A DNA stretch of 64,000 nt. Source: Hydrangea macrophylla. Lineage: Eukaryota; Streptophyta; Magnoliopsida; Cornales; Hydrangeaceae. Both the position numbers and the translations under genes were made by a program. The stretch spans positions 51,562,850 to 51,626,849 of the forward strand of contig CM066991.1 in the NCBI GenBank assembly GCA_033977485.1. Direction: 5' to 3'. A model generated the notes under the pieces. That model had not been told where the DNA came from and did no database searches. It saw only the letters and a program-made list of their open reading frames with translations. Shown piece after piece: positions 11,435 through 23,206 of this stretch; positions within the stretch are counted from its first letter, which is position 1, and every line of letters starts with the position of its first letter.

Positions 11435-13616
11435 ATGGCTTCGAGCTCGAGGAGACCGTCTAAGAAGGTCAAGGAACGGATGAAAGCCGAGATGCAAACC
11501 CCGGACTTGATTTTACGGGACCCCCAACATCATCTTTCGGCCGCGGCTCTAGCGAGCTTGGTATGTGAAACCTTTGACATTTGAGGACTATTTCCATGTA
11601 TTGTGCTAGTTTCGTGAGTCGTAGTGTGCACCTAGAGATCGTTAGAAGTTTGATTTATGCTCAAATGTTGATTTTGGGAATTTGGATCCCGGGTCGTGAA
11701 TAGTGAATTTGTGCATTGCTTTTGTCATCTCTGGTATGTGCAGGTGCCGGAAGTAGTACTGAAGGGCCACGGTAGCCTTGCTCATGCTTTCCTGTGGTAT
11801 ACTCAACTTTCGCCCACCGTCAAGAGGATGGTTGATGAGGCCGGGTTCAGAGGTTTTGTTCGTCTGGTCTTGAAGAGAAGCAATGATTTGGCACACTTTT
11901 ATGCTTTGGCTGAGAGGTGGTGGGACACCACCAATACTTTTCACCTGCCGTTCGGCGAGATGACCATGACGCCCTTCGACTTTTCCATGATTACTGGTTT
12001 GAGGGTAGGCGGGAAGCGCCTGATTCTGGATTATTTCTATGAGATCGACCCTGAGGCTGTAGAGATGTTGATTGGGGCTGTTCCCCCCAATTTGGAGAGG
12101 CACTGGTTTCCTTACGGCTGGCTTTACCGGGCTTATGGCAGAGGGGATCATAACCTGAACAATTCCCAGCTTTTGAGGGTGTATCTTCTGTATGTCCTCG
12201 GTTGCTCAATCTTTGCGACTCGAAATGACCGGGTGAACTTGAGACTTCTCTCTTGCCTGGCGACCATCGATGAGATCCCTTCTTACGACTGGGGTGGTGC
12301 TGCCTTGGCCCATCTTTACAAGCACATGGGTGAGGTTTCCCGAGGTGATGTTAAATCAACAGGTGGATTTTGGCGAGCTTGGGAGGTATATGCTGCATCC
12401 TGCTTTATATTCTGACTTTTCAGTTTCTGTATTTATATTTTTTTTCTGATTTTTTTCTTTGTCTGTGCAGCTTTGGAGCTTCGAGTACCTGAAGATGTTG
12501 GTTCCCTCCCCTGCGAATGAATCAGGCAAAGACGAGGATGGCATGGCTCCTGTGCCTTTGTTCCCACGAGGCTTGAGATGGCGGAGGGATGTTGTCGGGG
12601 TGAAGAGTGGGGCTCACCGGATTGTTTTGCTCAGAAACTTCCTAACCGGATTGACGGCTGCTAATGTTGATTGGATGCCTTGGGAGCGCGTTGCCTATAC
12701 CGCCCCTGAGGAGATACAAGCGGTCAAACCTCTTTCCTCTTGTCGACTTTTGATGGAGAGTACCGAGTACATGCAGTGGTTCCTTGGTGAGCGAGTGTCT
12801 CGGCAGGTGGTTGGTGGTTCTAGGTATCGGGTCCCTCATAATCCCCCTGCGATGGATGCTAGTGACCTTTCTGGTGATGCTCTGCTGGCGGCCTTGGCTG
12901 GCACCGATGTTTGGGACCATTTTCTCTCTGAGACCGGTTACGAGGCTTACCGTGGTCGTTTCCTGATGCCCAACTTCCCACTCCTGGAGGTGAGTTTTAT
13001 GTTTTTGTTTTTATCCATTGCCTATGTTTTTTATTTTTCTTTTCTTAACTTGTTTTGTGCCTACAGCTCCGCGAGATGTATAGGAGACAGGTTCCCCTGA
13101 CTACTGATCCTATCCCTCCCTAGGATTGGACCGTCAACATCCTAGGCGCTGATGGCAGTCCCCAAGTGATGGAGGTGCCGCAAGTCACATGTGGGTACCC
13201 TACTCAGCCAGCGGGCGTCCTCAACGTTCCTTGGAGTTACGCTGAGGAGGGTCACGCCTTGGTGGCTAGCCTACGGTCCTTGGTCCTCACACGAGACCAC
13301 CGGGTACGTTTCTAATCTTGCGCTCCTTAAAGTTATGAGGTTCTAACCCTGGATTTTACCCTTTGACAGATGGATGGCATGCGGCAATTTGCCGCCAATC
13401 AGATGGCATCTTTGGTAAGTCTCTGACTCGACTCTGGTTTTGTACTTTTTGTTGTTCCCTTACTGATTGCCTTCATTTTATTTGTGTGTGCAGTACCGTG
13501 GAGGCGGAGCTGGCTCATCGAGGACCGGTCCGAGGTGCAGAGGTGGTAGGAGGAGACCGTCGCCGACATACACTCCGGGCAGTCCGATAGAGGACGAAGA
13601 AGAGGAGGAGGACTGA
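11435..13616 (+). pseudogene. Plant-mobile-domain (MAIN/MAIL-like) gene, six exons, one nonsense codon
   Basis: Exons inferred from GT-AG sites: 11435-11560, 11744-12385, 12471-12989, 13067-13303, 13370-13414, 13494-13616. All five introns are phase 0 and T-rich, and the joined frame has about 563 codons. Exons 2-3 show PMD hallmarks: FHLPFGEMTMTPFDFSMITG, then LLRVYLLYVLGCSIF, then YDWGGAALAHLY, then an exon starting LWSFEYL. The C-terminus is basic, then acidic (ends EDEEEEED). In exon 4 a TAG at 13121-13123 interrupts the frame, most simply CAG to TAG. Family members (MAIN, MAIL1) act in the nucleus in silencing and genome stability, and PMD genes are known to be carried by transposons. 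It runs opposite to the host element's pol. Function here is unproven. Confidence 0.8.
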
Positions 13617-13969
13617 GGCCCCCCCCCCCCCCCCAAGCGGGAATTTTATTTTATTTTATTTTTATGTTTTCGATCGGGTTGTACTAGTGATGCGACTATT
13701 TGGACAGTGTAGGATGATGTGTGGAACATTTTGTGACCTTTGACAAATTATTATGATGTTTTGCCTTTAAGGCCGGATAGCTTCCGGTTTGGAGGCGCGA
13801 TTGTGTGCTTGTTTTAGTTGATGATGATACATGTGCACTGTGATTATTGGGTGTTACTGCGATGGGTAGTTTTGTAATAGTGAGTGTTTTTGCCTTGCAG
13901 GTGGGATAGTCCGTGAAACGGGGAGGTGCTGCCGAAATTTCGAATTTTCCTAGAGCTGCGATCGAAAGC
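13617..13969 (+). other. Spacer between the two antisense genes
   Basis: It begins with a C-tract (about 13620-13634) directly after the PMD stop and contains no ORF. A probable intron acceptor (TGCCTTGCAG) ends at 13900, so the second gene may have an upstream exon or a 5' UTR intron here. No terminator can be identified. Confidence 0.4.
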
Positions 13970-14966
13970 ATGGCTTTGTATGATCCCGCTCAACTCACGG
14001 CTTGGCTGAACATTATGGATGGTGTGGAGCGGATCAACCTCTTTAGCTACGGCTTGACCGAGCTATTCTTTCTTTGCCAGATGACCCTGAACACTGAGTT
14101 TTTGCGCGCTGCTATTGCTCACTGGGACCCGGTGAACCATGTCTTCAATTTCAATGGCTTGGAGATATGCCCCTTGTTTGAGGAGTTCTGTGCCATCCTC
14201 GGCTATGATTCTGATTTGGACCTAATTCTCCCTTCTGTTGATACCCTCAGTCCTACGCGAGGCTTGGCTGAGTATCTGAATTGTTCCATCACTATTTTTC
14301 GCCGGCTGCTTCAAGGTGAGGTTCTTGACATTGCTTCCATAATTGATCGATATGCCAGTCCTGGGAATCCCAGCGTGTATGATGCTACTCGTGGGGCTGC
14401 TCTGATTCTATGTATGACTTCACACTTCTTGTTTTCGAGTGCTTCTAGCGACTTAGTGCATGTATGTCTCGGGCTGAAGGTAGGTAAGAACCCCATAGCC
14501 ATGGTTTTGGCCGAGACCTTGAATGGTTTGGATCGCGCTTCAAGTCAGGGAATGCTTCTACTTTCTGGGGCGCCTCTGGTGTTACAGGCTTGGCTCTACG
14601 AGCGTCTTCGGTTATGGACCGGTAATGTGCCGCCAGTTTATTTTTGCAGAGCTGTGCTTCATACTCATTTTACTTCTGCTGATTGGGTGGTAGATGGGCG
14701 CCTTATCTGAGGGTGACATTTGCTGGATTGTGAGGCGTTGGGGCCTTTATGCTGTGACCACCAGTCTTGGGGATTTTCAGAGGGTGTGGCTGATGGGACT
14801 GAGAGAGACCTCCTTCTATCATCCTCGTCGGTTGGCCAGACAATATGGGCAAGTTCAAGAAGTCCCCCGGGGGTTTACTGAGAGGGTCTTTGCTTCCAGA
14901 GTCAGAGCCACTACCATTGCTGCTTTCATCAGGGGCTGGGCCAGCCGAGCAAGGGCCTATTTCTAA
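13970..14966 (+). pseudogene. DUF7745-like transposon-borne gene, frameshifted
   Basis: The first ATG is at 13970. The frame is open upstream to 13913, after an acceptor-like site. It runs to a TGA at 14708-14710, and similarity then continues one frame over to a TAA at 14964-14966. The shift lies near 14690. Recognisable segments are AAIAHWDPVNHVFNFNGLEI, CPLFEEFCAILGY and, after the shift, RRLARQYGQVQEVP. These resemble the uncharacterised plant DUF7745 proteins linked to transposons, recognised from memory. No catalytic motif is visible. About 330 residues if the frames were continuous. It lies in the same direction as the PMD gene, so the two look like a cassette. Confidence 0.55.
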
Positions 14967-15877
14967 AGACCTTTGAAGAAATAAAAGACATAAAGATAAA
15001 ACTGGACCTGACTGATTCTGCTCATTCCTCCCAGTGTCTTTGAATAGTGTGTGATTGCTTTTCGAAAGACTTTTATCTTTGATTTTTCCTGCTTATGTAA
15101 TATTCAGAGTTTGTTTATCGGTGAACCTTGGTTACTTTGGGAATCTCATTTATGCATTTTAGCTTTAAAAATATTTTGTAATCGAGATTTCAATTAGATG
15201 TTGTTTTTGGTACTTGCTTGGGCATGCTAGGAAGATTAGAGGCAAACGAGGCGGGTGGCCGAAAGTTTGCCCCTAGTTTGGGATATATATGGTTGTGAGG
15301 CAAACGAGGTAGATGACCGATGTTTGCCCCTAGTTTAGAAGAGGTTCAGGCGAACGAGGCAAGTTGCCGAGTTTACCCCTAGTGTGGAGGGTTATTTCGA
15401 GGTTATAGTAAGGACCGCGACTTTATTCTCTCAAATGCTCATAACTTTTGCCTAGGCACCAGTGAGGTGACCTAGCGAGCTCTTTTCTCTCTTTTGTCAT
15501 TGCTCACCTTGGATTTAGCTCTAACTTTTGCCTAGGCGTCCTTTCGGATTTTCAACCTAGCGAGCCATCCTTCTTTTCTTTTTTTTTTTCAAAGTCTGCC
15601 TACGTACCCCCGAACGGGGATCAGGTCCAACGTAGTTCGGGCCGAAGCTTGAAAGAAATTAGGCTATTTTTGTGGGTGGAGCGACCGAACCGATGTGATT
15701 GCCTACGTATCCCCGAGTGGGAATCAGGTCGAGCGTAGTTCAAGGCAAGGCTTGAAGGAAATTGGTATGATTATGATGGTGTTGACCGAACCGATGTGGT
15801 TGCCTACGTATCCCCGAGTGGGAATCAGGTCGAGCGTAGTTCAAGGCCAAAGCTTGAAAGAAAAGGTTATTGAATAG
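14967..15877. repeat. Spacer with two repeat families between antisense genes and integrase
   Basis: No gene was seen. At 15230-15380 there are about three degenerate units carrying GGCAAACGAGG and TTTGCCCCTAG. At about 15600, 15702 and 15804 a 102-bp unit recurs (core CCTACGTATCCCCGAGTGGG). Both families reappear in reverse orientation and in more copies in element C (30580-30795 and 29795-30375). The region is where the rightward antisense genes and leftward pol transcripts converge. Confidence 0.7.
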
Positions 15878-16306
15878 TCAAGCATAGTACTTTTTGAGAC
15901 GATCCATGTTGATTGGTTCTTTGAATTCGACACCATCGAGGTCCATGAGATAAGTTGCTCCTCCGGAAAGAACAGTCTTGACGATGTAAGGGCCAACCCA
16001 TTTAGGTTTAAACTTCCCACGGGGATCAAAGATTGGAGCTCGCAACTCCTTAAGGACAAGATCACCCTTGACAATCTTCCTCGGATGAACCTTTTTGTTG
16101 AAAGCACGGGCTATCCTCTTTTGATAGATTCGAACATGGTCGACTGCCGCTAGGCGCTTTTCATCTATGAGGGCCAATTCTTCATACCTTTCCCTCAACC
16201 AATTTGATTCCGAAATTTCACACTCTGCCATCACGCGTAGGGATGGTAATTCTATCTCGACCGGAAGTACCGCTTCCATCCCATACACTAGTGAGTAAGG
16301 AGTTGC
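15878..16306 (-). pseudogene. Integrase C-terminal part of element B
   Basis: It continues in frame from 16307 after a nonsense codon. It starts with the residues that follow the integrase core (ATPYSLVYGMEAVLPVEIEL), then an ERYEELALIDEKR helix region and the chromodomain-free GPYIVKTVLSGG tail. It ends at a TGA-free region with TAA at 15878-15880. A restart at the internal ATG (16288) is possible but would give no catalytic domain. Confidence 0.8.
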
Positions 16307-18706
16307 TCATGTGGACGTCCTTATCGAGGTTCTGTATCCCCAAAGTGCGAACGGTAGCTTTTCATGCCAGTCTTTGTAAGTATCGGCTGATTTCTGCAGT
16401 ATGGCCTTAACATTCTTGTTTGCAGCCTCGACTGCCCCATTAGTTTGCGGTCTGTATGGTGATGACTTGTGATAAGTGATTTTGTATTCCTCGAACAGAT
16501 CCCTGACTTCTGCCTTGAAATGACTTCCGTTATCCGAAATAATCTCATGGGGAACTCTATAACGGCAGATGAGATTTCTCTTGATGAATTTGGCCACTTC
16601 CTTGGCTCCTAACTTGGTGTAGGATGCAGCTTCTACCCATTTTGTGAAGTAGTCTATGACCACCAGAATGTACCGATTTCCATTTGAAGCTTTCGGAATG
16701 ATTTCACCGATAATATCGATTCCCCAGGTGGAGAATGGCCAAGGTGAGGTCATGCTGTATAGAAGGGATGGTGGTACATGCATCATGTTTGCATGGATCT
16801 GGCACTTGTGACACTTTCTCACGTATTCGCAACAATCTTTCTCCAATGTTGTCCAGTAGTACCCTTGCCTTACGATTTTCTTGGCCAGCATGTGACCGTT
16901 CATGTGCGGGCCGCATACCCACTCGTGTACTTCCTCCATCATTTTTCTGGAGCTTTTCCCATACAAGCAAGTCAGGTTGTGACCGTTGTATCCTTTCTTC
17001 AGCAGTTTCCCACCGCAAATGATGAATTGCGCTGCGAATCTTTGAATGGCCCTTTTGTCTTTTTCAGTAGATTCTTGGGGGTATGTCCCCTTTTCTATGA
17101 AGTTCCAGACATCTTGATACCACGGTGTTTCATTCTCTTCTACTTCGATTGCGGTGATCATGTTGAACGAAGTCTCGTACCTTTGCCCAATTACCAAAGG
17201 CATCATCCTGACTCCCACAGGAATTTTGATCATGGAGGCTAAGGTAGCCAACGAATCAGCTAGCTGGTTCTCTTCCCTAGGCAAGTAGAAGAACGTTATA
17301 CTCTTAAAGTGCTTCTTAAGTCCATCGAGATGGTCATGGTAGGGCTTCAACCTCTCTTCCTTCACCTTCCATTCCCCTCTGGCTTGTGACACGATGAGAT
17401 TTGAATCTCCGAAGACATCTGGCTTTTGAATTCTCAATTCTATGGCCGCTTCCATCCCCAGAATGCACGCTTCATATTCAACAGTGTTGTTGGTGGAGTT
17501 ATAATTGAGCTTGACTGCCAGTGGGGTGTAGTCCCCGTTTGGTGATACTAGGATTATTCCTACCCCGTAGCCTTTCATGTTGGCTGCTCCATCAAAGTAC
17601 AACTTCCATTGTTCTTCCTTGATTTCCATGATATTTTCGTCCGGGAATGGGAAGTCTCCACTTTCTTCGGAGTCAATGGCGTGTTCCGCAAGATGCTCAG
17701 CCACGGTTCTCCCTTTTACCGATTTGCTTGTAACATACTTGATATCGAATTCGGATAGTAGAAGTAACCAACGGGATATACGACCGGTCAGGGCAGGTTT
17801 TTCGAGGAGGTATTTTAGAGGATCCATGCGGGATATGAGCACAACCGGGAAGGCTAGCATGTAGTGCCTCAGTCGGCGGGTGCACCAAACCAAGGCCCAA
17901 CACGTTTTTTTTAGGGTAGAGTAGTTGAGCACATACCCAGTCATCCTCTTGCTGAGGTAGTATATGGCTTTTTCGGAGTGGCTTTCTTCTCCTTCTTGGG
18001 CCAGCATACAACCCATGGCATTTTTGGACACGGATAGGTAAAGGAATAAGGGCTTATGAGGCGTTGGTGGTGAAAGGACAGGCGGATTTTCAAGGTAAGC
18101 TTTTATTTTGTCGAAAGCGGCTTGGCATTGGTCATCCCATTGGAACTTCTCCCCTTTTCTCAACAATCGGAAAAGAGTATCGCACGTAGTTGTGAGCTTG
18201 GAAATGAAGCGGCTGATGAATTGGATTCTTCCGAGGAACCCCCTTACCTCTTTTTCATTCCGTGGTGGTGTCATTTCTAGGATTGCCTTGATCTTGGAGG
18301 GATCCACCTCTATCCCCCTTTGTGTGATGAGGAAACCCAAGAGTTTACCGGAGGTCACACCGAAAGTGCATTTCTTTGGATTCAACCTCATCTTGTACTT
18401 ACGCAACCTTTCAAAAAACTTTTCCAGTGCCACTAGGTGTCCTTCTCTATCCTTGGACTTCACAATCATGTCGTCTACATATACCTCCACCTCCTTGTGA
18501 ATCATGTCATGCAGCAGAGTGGTGGCAGCTCTTTGGTAGGTTGCCCCAGCATTCTTGAGTCCGAAAGACATTACTCTATAGCAGTAGGTCCCCCAGGGAG
18601 TGGTGAATGTCGTCTTTTCCCGATCTTCTGGCGCCATAAGAATCTGATTATACCCCGAGAAACCATCCATGAATGAAAGTAGCTCATGTCCTGCGGTGTT
18701 ATCTAC
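16307..18706 (-). pseudogene. RT core, RNase H, archaeal-type RNase H and integrase of element B
   Basis: One open segment runs from the RT core to the integrase end. RT: MDGFSGYNQI and YVDDMIVKS (about 18480). The first RNase H keeps LYLSVSKNAMGCMLAQ (about 18020) with Ser where Asp is usual, a decayed active site typical of Tat elements. A second RNase H has LYFDGA, EYEACILGMEAA, FGDSNLIV and NQLADSLA (17600-17240), the complete acidic set. Integrase has the zinc region (KCHKCQIH) and DDE motifs WGIDIIGEI, ISDNGSHF and NGAVEAANKN. It stops at TGA 16307-16309, where Gly is expected. Inserts cDNA copies into the genome when intact; this copy is broken. Confidence 0.92.
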
Positions 18707-19810
18707 TCAAACGTCAATGTGGGGAAGCGGGAAGTCATCCTTGGGACTGGCCTTGTTTAGATCACGGAAGTCGACGCACACACGAACTTTTCCATCCTTC
18801 TTCGGGACTGGCACGATATTGGCAACCCATTCCGGATATTCGGTGACAATGATGAATCCTGCCTTGAATTGCTTCTCCACTTCTTCCTTAACCTTGAGTG
18901 CCCACTCCGGCCTCATGCGCCTCAGTTTCTGCTTGACAGGTTTAGAATTAGGGAGGAGGGGAATATGATGTTGGACAATGTCGGGATCGACCCTGGGCAT
19001 GTCTTCGTAAGACCAAGCGAAAACATCTTTGAATTCTTTTAGCAAGAGGGTTAATTTTTCTTTTTCTTCTTTATTAAGAGTTGAGCCAATTTGCACAATT
19101 TGGGGATTATCTGTTTCACCTAGGTTAATCGATAAAGTATCTTCGATTATTTCATAAGCAGGTGGTTTTTCAATTAGTTGCTTAAGTTCAATTGGGAGAT
19201 CCTCGGAGGGATCTGTGCATTCACAAGTATTAGATACAGAGGAGTAAGCAGAATCGTCTTTCATTTCATTCATGATAGGTGAAGTGACAACATTGGACAG
19301 TGGTGGGCTTACAGTAGCCGACTCTGGTACAGACTTGATAATCGACAGTACAGACTCTGGGGGAATAGGGGATAGGGAGACACAGACAGATGACTCTACA
19401 GCCTGGTTGCTCAGACCCTCCTCAGTTGGCTTGATCTGATCATCTTGGCTCTTGGCCCTCTTTTCTTCCTTCTTCTCAGCGGAATCCTCCCACATTTTCT
19501 TGATGGCTTCAGTGTCAAAGTATTTCAACCAGTCTTCCTCCGGGGTTTTCTCAATTTCTTCAGGATAGAACGCATCTTGGTATGGAGGCCTCTCGCAGTC
19601 AGCGAAGATTTCAAGTTCGGGGTGCCTTTTCCCAGTGTTTTGATGGATCCAGGGTTCGGGGAACCCGAAGTAGGGGAAGTCATCCCCCTCTTTGATGAAT
19701 TGTCCATTCAAGGTCTTGCGGTATGGTGGGAGACCCCTTACCCTTTTCTTCCATGGCCTTTGTAGCTCGATGTCTTCTTCAGTGGGCTTATATCCTAGCC
19801 CGAAAGTACC
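18707..19810 (-). pseudogene. N-terminal RT region of element B, with pro-RT linker
   Basis: In frame with both neighbours. It begins after a TAA (19811-19813) and ends at a TGA (18707-18709) inside RT, between HIDV and VDNTAG. The first half is an acidic linker (WLKYFDTEAIKKMWED, then Ser/Pro-rich). The second half is the RT fingers: DVFAWSYEDMPRVDPDIVQH, PEWVANIVPVPKKDGKVRVC and DFRDLNKASPKDDFPLPHID. No insertion or deletion is needed to join it to the next part; only the nonsense codon breaks it. Confidence 0.88.
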
Positions 19811-20818
19811 TTACTGTCCTTTGATCTGAGGGAACTCTCGAATCCCTTGCTGGCATCGGCGCAATCCCATTCCAGGGAAGTAGTTCATTTTGCGGACGAT
19901 GTTGACAACCGCAGAGTGGATCTCGGGGAACCTGTCTTCATCATTGATCATGTGGACTTCTTCCATGAAGAATCCCCCAATTTCTCCTTCTTCTAACTCA
20001 GGTATTTGGATTTCAAAGACGGGAGCGTAGTTCGGGAAAGCTTCATTACCCCAACTATTACCGAGGATGATTTTCACTTCCTTCTCATGGATGTACTTGA
20101 TCATTTGATGCACAGTGGACGACACGGCTTTGTTGACATGCAACCAAGGCCTTCCGATCAGCAAGTTGAAAGAAGCAGGTATGTCCATGACCTGAAAGAC
20201 TTCGGTGCTCACCAAAGATCCTACCCGGATTTGGAGAGAAACGATTCCCATCACATTTCTTCGGGTGTTGTCATAGGCCCTCACAGATTGCACAGATGGT
20301 GTGATGTCAAGGACATTGACCCCCAAGGCGGTGGAAGTCCTTAGGGCACAGAAGGCCGAGCCCGTGTCGACTAGACAAAACGGCACCTGTTGTCCCTTAC
20401 ATCCCACGGTGATGTACAATTCCTTATTATGTGCGGATCCCTCTGGTGGCAGGTCCTCATCAGAAAATGTGATGATTGGGTCGGTGGTAAGTGCGCCCAA
20501 GAAAGCTACCATGTCCTCCGGCGCGGCGTCGATGGGGACTTCAATTCCAGCCAAGGCATTCAACACGGCTTGCCTATGCTTATAGGATGTTACCATGATG
20601 TCCCACATCGAGAGATGTGCTTGGGTTTTCTTCAATTGTTTTATCAATTCATTATCCTCTTCGATAATCTCATCCATCTTACCCTTCCCCTTGTCTTTAA
20701 CTGGACCCTTCTCGATGGCTTCAGTAGTAGGCTGCAGAGGCTGGTAGTGACGGCCTGACCTGGTCAGGTGATCAATTTCAGCAGGAATAAGCCCTTCTAT
20801 AGTCCCATCCTTTTTTAA
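19811..20818 (-). pseudogene. Aspartic protease region of element B
   Basis: It follows in frame after a TGA at 20819-20821. The retropepsin active site is VDTGSAFCALRTS (about 20370), followed by VRAYDNTRRNV and FQVMDIPASFNLLIGRPWLH, the conserved flap and C-terminal parts. The C-terminus has the G-patch-like GMGLRRCQQGI. It is terminated by TAA at 19811-19813 after IKGQ, where the frame otherwise continues into RT. The protease would cut the gag-pol polyprotein in the particle. Confidence 0.85.
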
Positions 20819-21216
20819 TCAATCATAATCCGTTCCCACAAGTGGTTTCTCTGGCTCGTCCCAGATAGAGGCATCACTTTCATCATTGGGATCATACCAT
20901 TTGAGGTCTACCGCCCCCAGATCATGCTTTTCCAGAAAGAACAAGTCTTGCTCATCGTCTAGCTGTTGCTGCCACTCGTCATTCTCCCCTTCAATCAGAT
21001 GAATTCCCACAGAATCCGGGATGTCAATGAAAGGCAAGGGTTGTCCTAGGGGGGTGATATAAGTGGCAGGGTTGAAGGGTATGGGGCTGGACTCAATGAG
21101 GTTGACATTTTGGTGGTTTGGTAGAGGATTTTGGGTGATATAGGGCTGCTTTGGTGGCGGCTCGATGATGTTCTGGTCAATAAGGTCTTGAATGTCATGG
21201 CAAAGGCGCATGCAAT
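20819..21216 (-). pseudogene. Gag C-terminus of element B, downstream of the solo LTR insertion
   Basis: It starts exactly at the target duplication of the solo LTR and continues the gag zinc-knuckle region: MRLCHDIQDLIDQNIIEPPP, PLPNHQNVN, then an acidic stretch. It ends at TGA 20819-20821, from which the frame continues into protease. It is an exact continuation of 22841-23206 once the 1.6 kb insert and one duplication are disregarded. Confidence 0.8.
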
Positions 21217-22835
21217 TGACACGAGAATTTTTCTGTGCGCTCTTGTGTAATACCCAAGTGTAGGTAGACGTGCAAGTAATATCTGGTAAGACCAGGTCGA
21301 TCCCACAGGGAAGGTGTTGACCTATTGAATTAGACTAACCTCAGAAGAAAGCAAAATAAAATGAATAAGATTAAGCAATGGTGCGGAACACAAAGTTCCA
21401 CAGCTACGATTACTAATGAAAATAATTAAGATTAGATTAACGATCTAACTAGCTAGTTAAAACAGTACTTTAAATTAGAATGTTTGACTTAAAGGAAAAA
21501 GTGTTGGGATTACACGAATCCGCAGTAATCTAGCTGTCTACCATGCAGTTGCCTTGAAGCACAAAGGAGTACATTACCCACAGTTTTCCATATTCCTCTA
21601 AAGATGGAGAATCCATGGCCCTTTCATGACCGGGACCATCTCATCACGATTAAATTAAAATACATAAAAGCGGTTTAATCCAATAGTTAAGACTCGCATC
21701 CTCAATGGTGTTAGCATTGAAGATGGTTTGCAAAATGTATTGAAAGAAAATGCCTTAGGGCCTTAGTTTTAAAAACTGTTTTGACAGACTGAGCATTTTT
21801 TGGGACAGAATGATAACAAATCTTAAAACAAAAAGGTCCTGGAATACTGCAGGGAACATCCTCAAGAATCAGGGAGTTCGATCGATCGAAGACCTTCATC
21901 CCTCAATCGATCGAACTGACTTCGATCGATTGACTGTCTCTGGTTCGATCGATCGAACTAACTTCGATCGATCGAACACAGCGATTATTCTGCTGCATGA
22001 CAGAGGCTGGAGATCACTGTTTCATCGTGTTCTCCTAACCTGGGACTACTCAGACATCGTCTGGAGTGTCACAGATTTATATTTAACGTAAAAAAACATT
22101 AACACCTTGTTTGGTTGCGAGTTTTTCATGGAAAATCTAAAAACTATGGTTTTACAAATATTTAGCATGCAATACTATAAGATGAGCGATTAAACTACGA
22201 CTACCAAGTGCAGAATCTAAATAAACAATATATAAATCACCTGGAACAAAGAATACGTGTATTAAACTTAAGAAATCCACTGCACAAATGAAACTTCAAT
22301 GCAAAACCTACAAAACCAAACACAAACTCTCTATCTCTCTCTCTAAAACTGTGAAAATGTAATGTGTGCGTCCTTCTATACGTATACAATACACATATAT
22401 ATAAGAAACCTAAGAAACTAGGGTTAAAAACCCGCATCTGCTGTGCACACGAATGTTACTGGAAATACCCCGTTCGATCGATCGAACTGCTCTCGATCGA
22501 TCGAACCCTTAAGCCTCAAGCGCTTCAACACTCTTCAAGCGATCGAACTCTCGATCGATCGAACCATCTTAGATCGATCGAGCTCCACATTTCAGCTTTG
22601 ACTTCTTTTGTTTTCATTCCAGCATTCCATTTATTCTGATGTTCATCTGTTTAGTCCACGCAGCAGTAATCTGCACCAACAACAGCTAAAACAATACAAC
22701 TTGTCATAGATTAATCATATTGTATGAAAATTAGCCTTGCAATGCAAATCGCAGATAAAATGGAAAGTTGTGATAAAAACTAATACAATTCTTCCTTTTA
22801 GCGCGGTTGTATTTTACAAATACCCCCGCTTTACA
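21217..22835 (-). mobile_element. Solo LTR of an Athila-like family (D relative), inserted in B gag
   Basis: It starts TGACACGAG and ends GCTTTACA on the plus strand, is flanked by GCAAT at 21212-21216 and 22836-22840, and matches the D LTR (1640 bp) in reverse along its length at 1619 bp. It carries the same two clusters of TTCGATCGATCGAA palindromes (21876-21982 and 22472-22580) and a TATA-like run (about 22396-22408). The internal region was lost by LTR-LTR recombination. Short ORFs inside (such as 21810-22091) are shadows. Confidence 0.93.
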
Positions 22836-22840
22836 GCAAT

Positions 22841-23206
22841 CATCAGTGTTGTGGCCCGGGGTTTGGTGGTATGTACACCGCTTGGACATATCGTAGTTTG
22901 GCGGGAGGGGGGTGTTTCGGGGTTGGAGTAGTTGGAGATGGCCTTTTTTGAGGAGGCGGTCTAAAGCTGAGGAGAGAGAGATTTCTAACTTGGCGAAGTT
23001 GTGAGGGGGCTTTTTCTGGAAGGGGCGATTGGAGGGGTTTGCCTGGCTGGAGGGTTGGTATGGCCTAAGAGGTATGCCATGGGTTGGCTGCTAAGGGCAT
23101 TGACATCTGGGGGATTCCGGGAGTAGTTAGGCCTTCTAGACTGACTCGAGGGCTCTTCCTTTTTTATCTTTCCTTCTCTGATAGCGTCTTCAATCTGGGT
23201 TCCGAC
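22841..23206 (-). pseudogene. Gag C-terminal region of element B, upstream of the solo LTR
   Basis: It follows a TAA (23207-23209, where Gln is expected) and reads GTQIEDAIREGKIKKEEPSS, then a Pro-rich linker. A frameshift near 22980 leads to the other-frame block ISLSSALDRLLKKGHLQLLQ and the knuckle CTYHQTPGHNTDDC, which ends at the insertion point. The knuckle spacing is not the classical CX2CX4HX4C, as usual in Tat gags. Confidence 0.7.
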
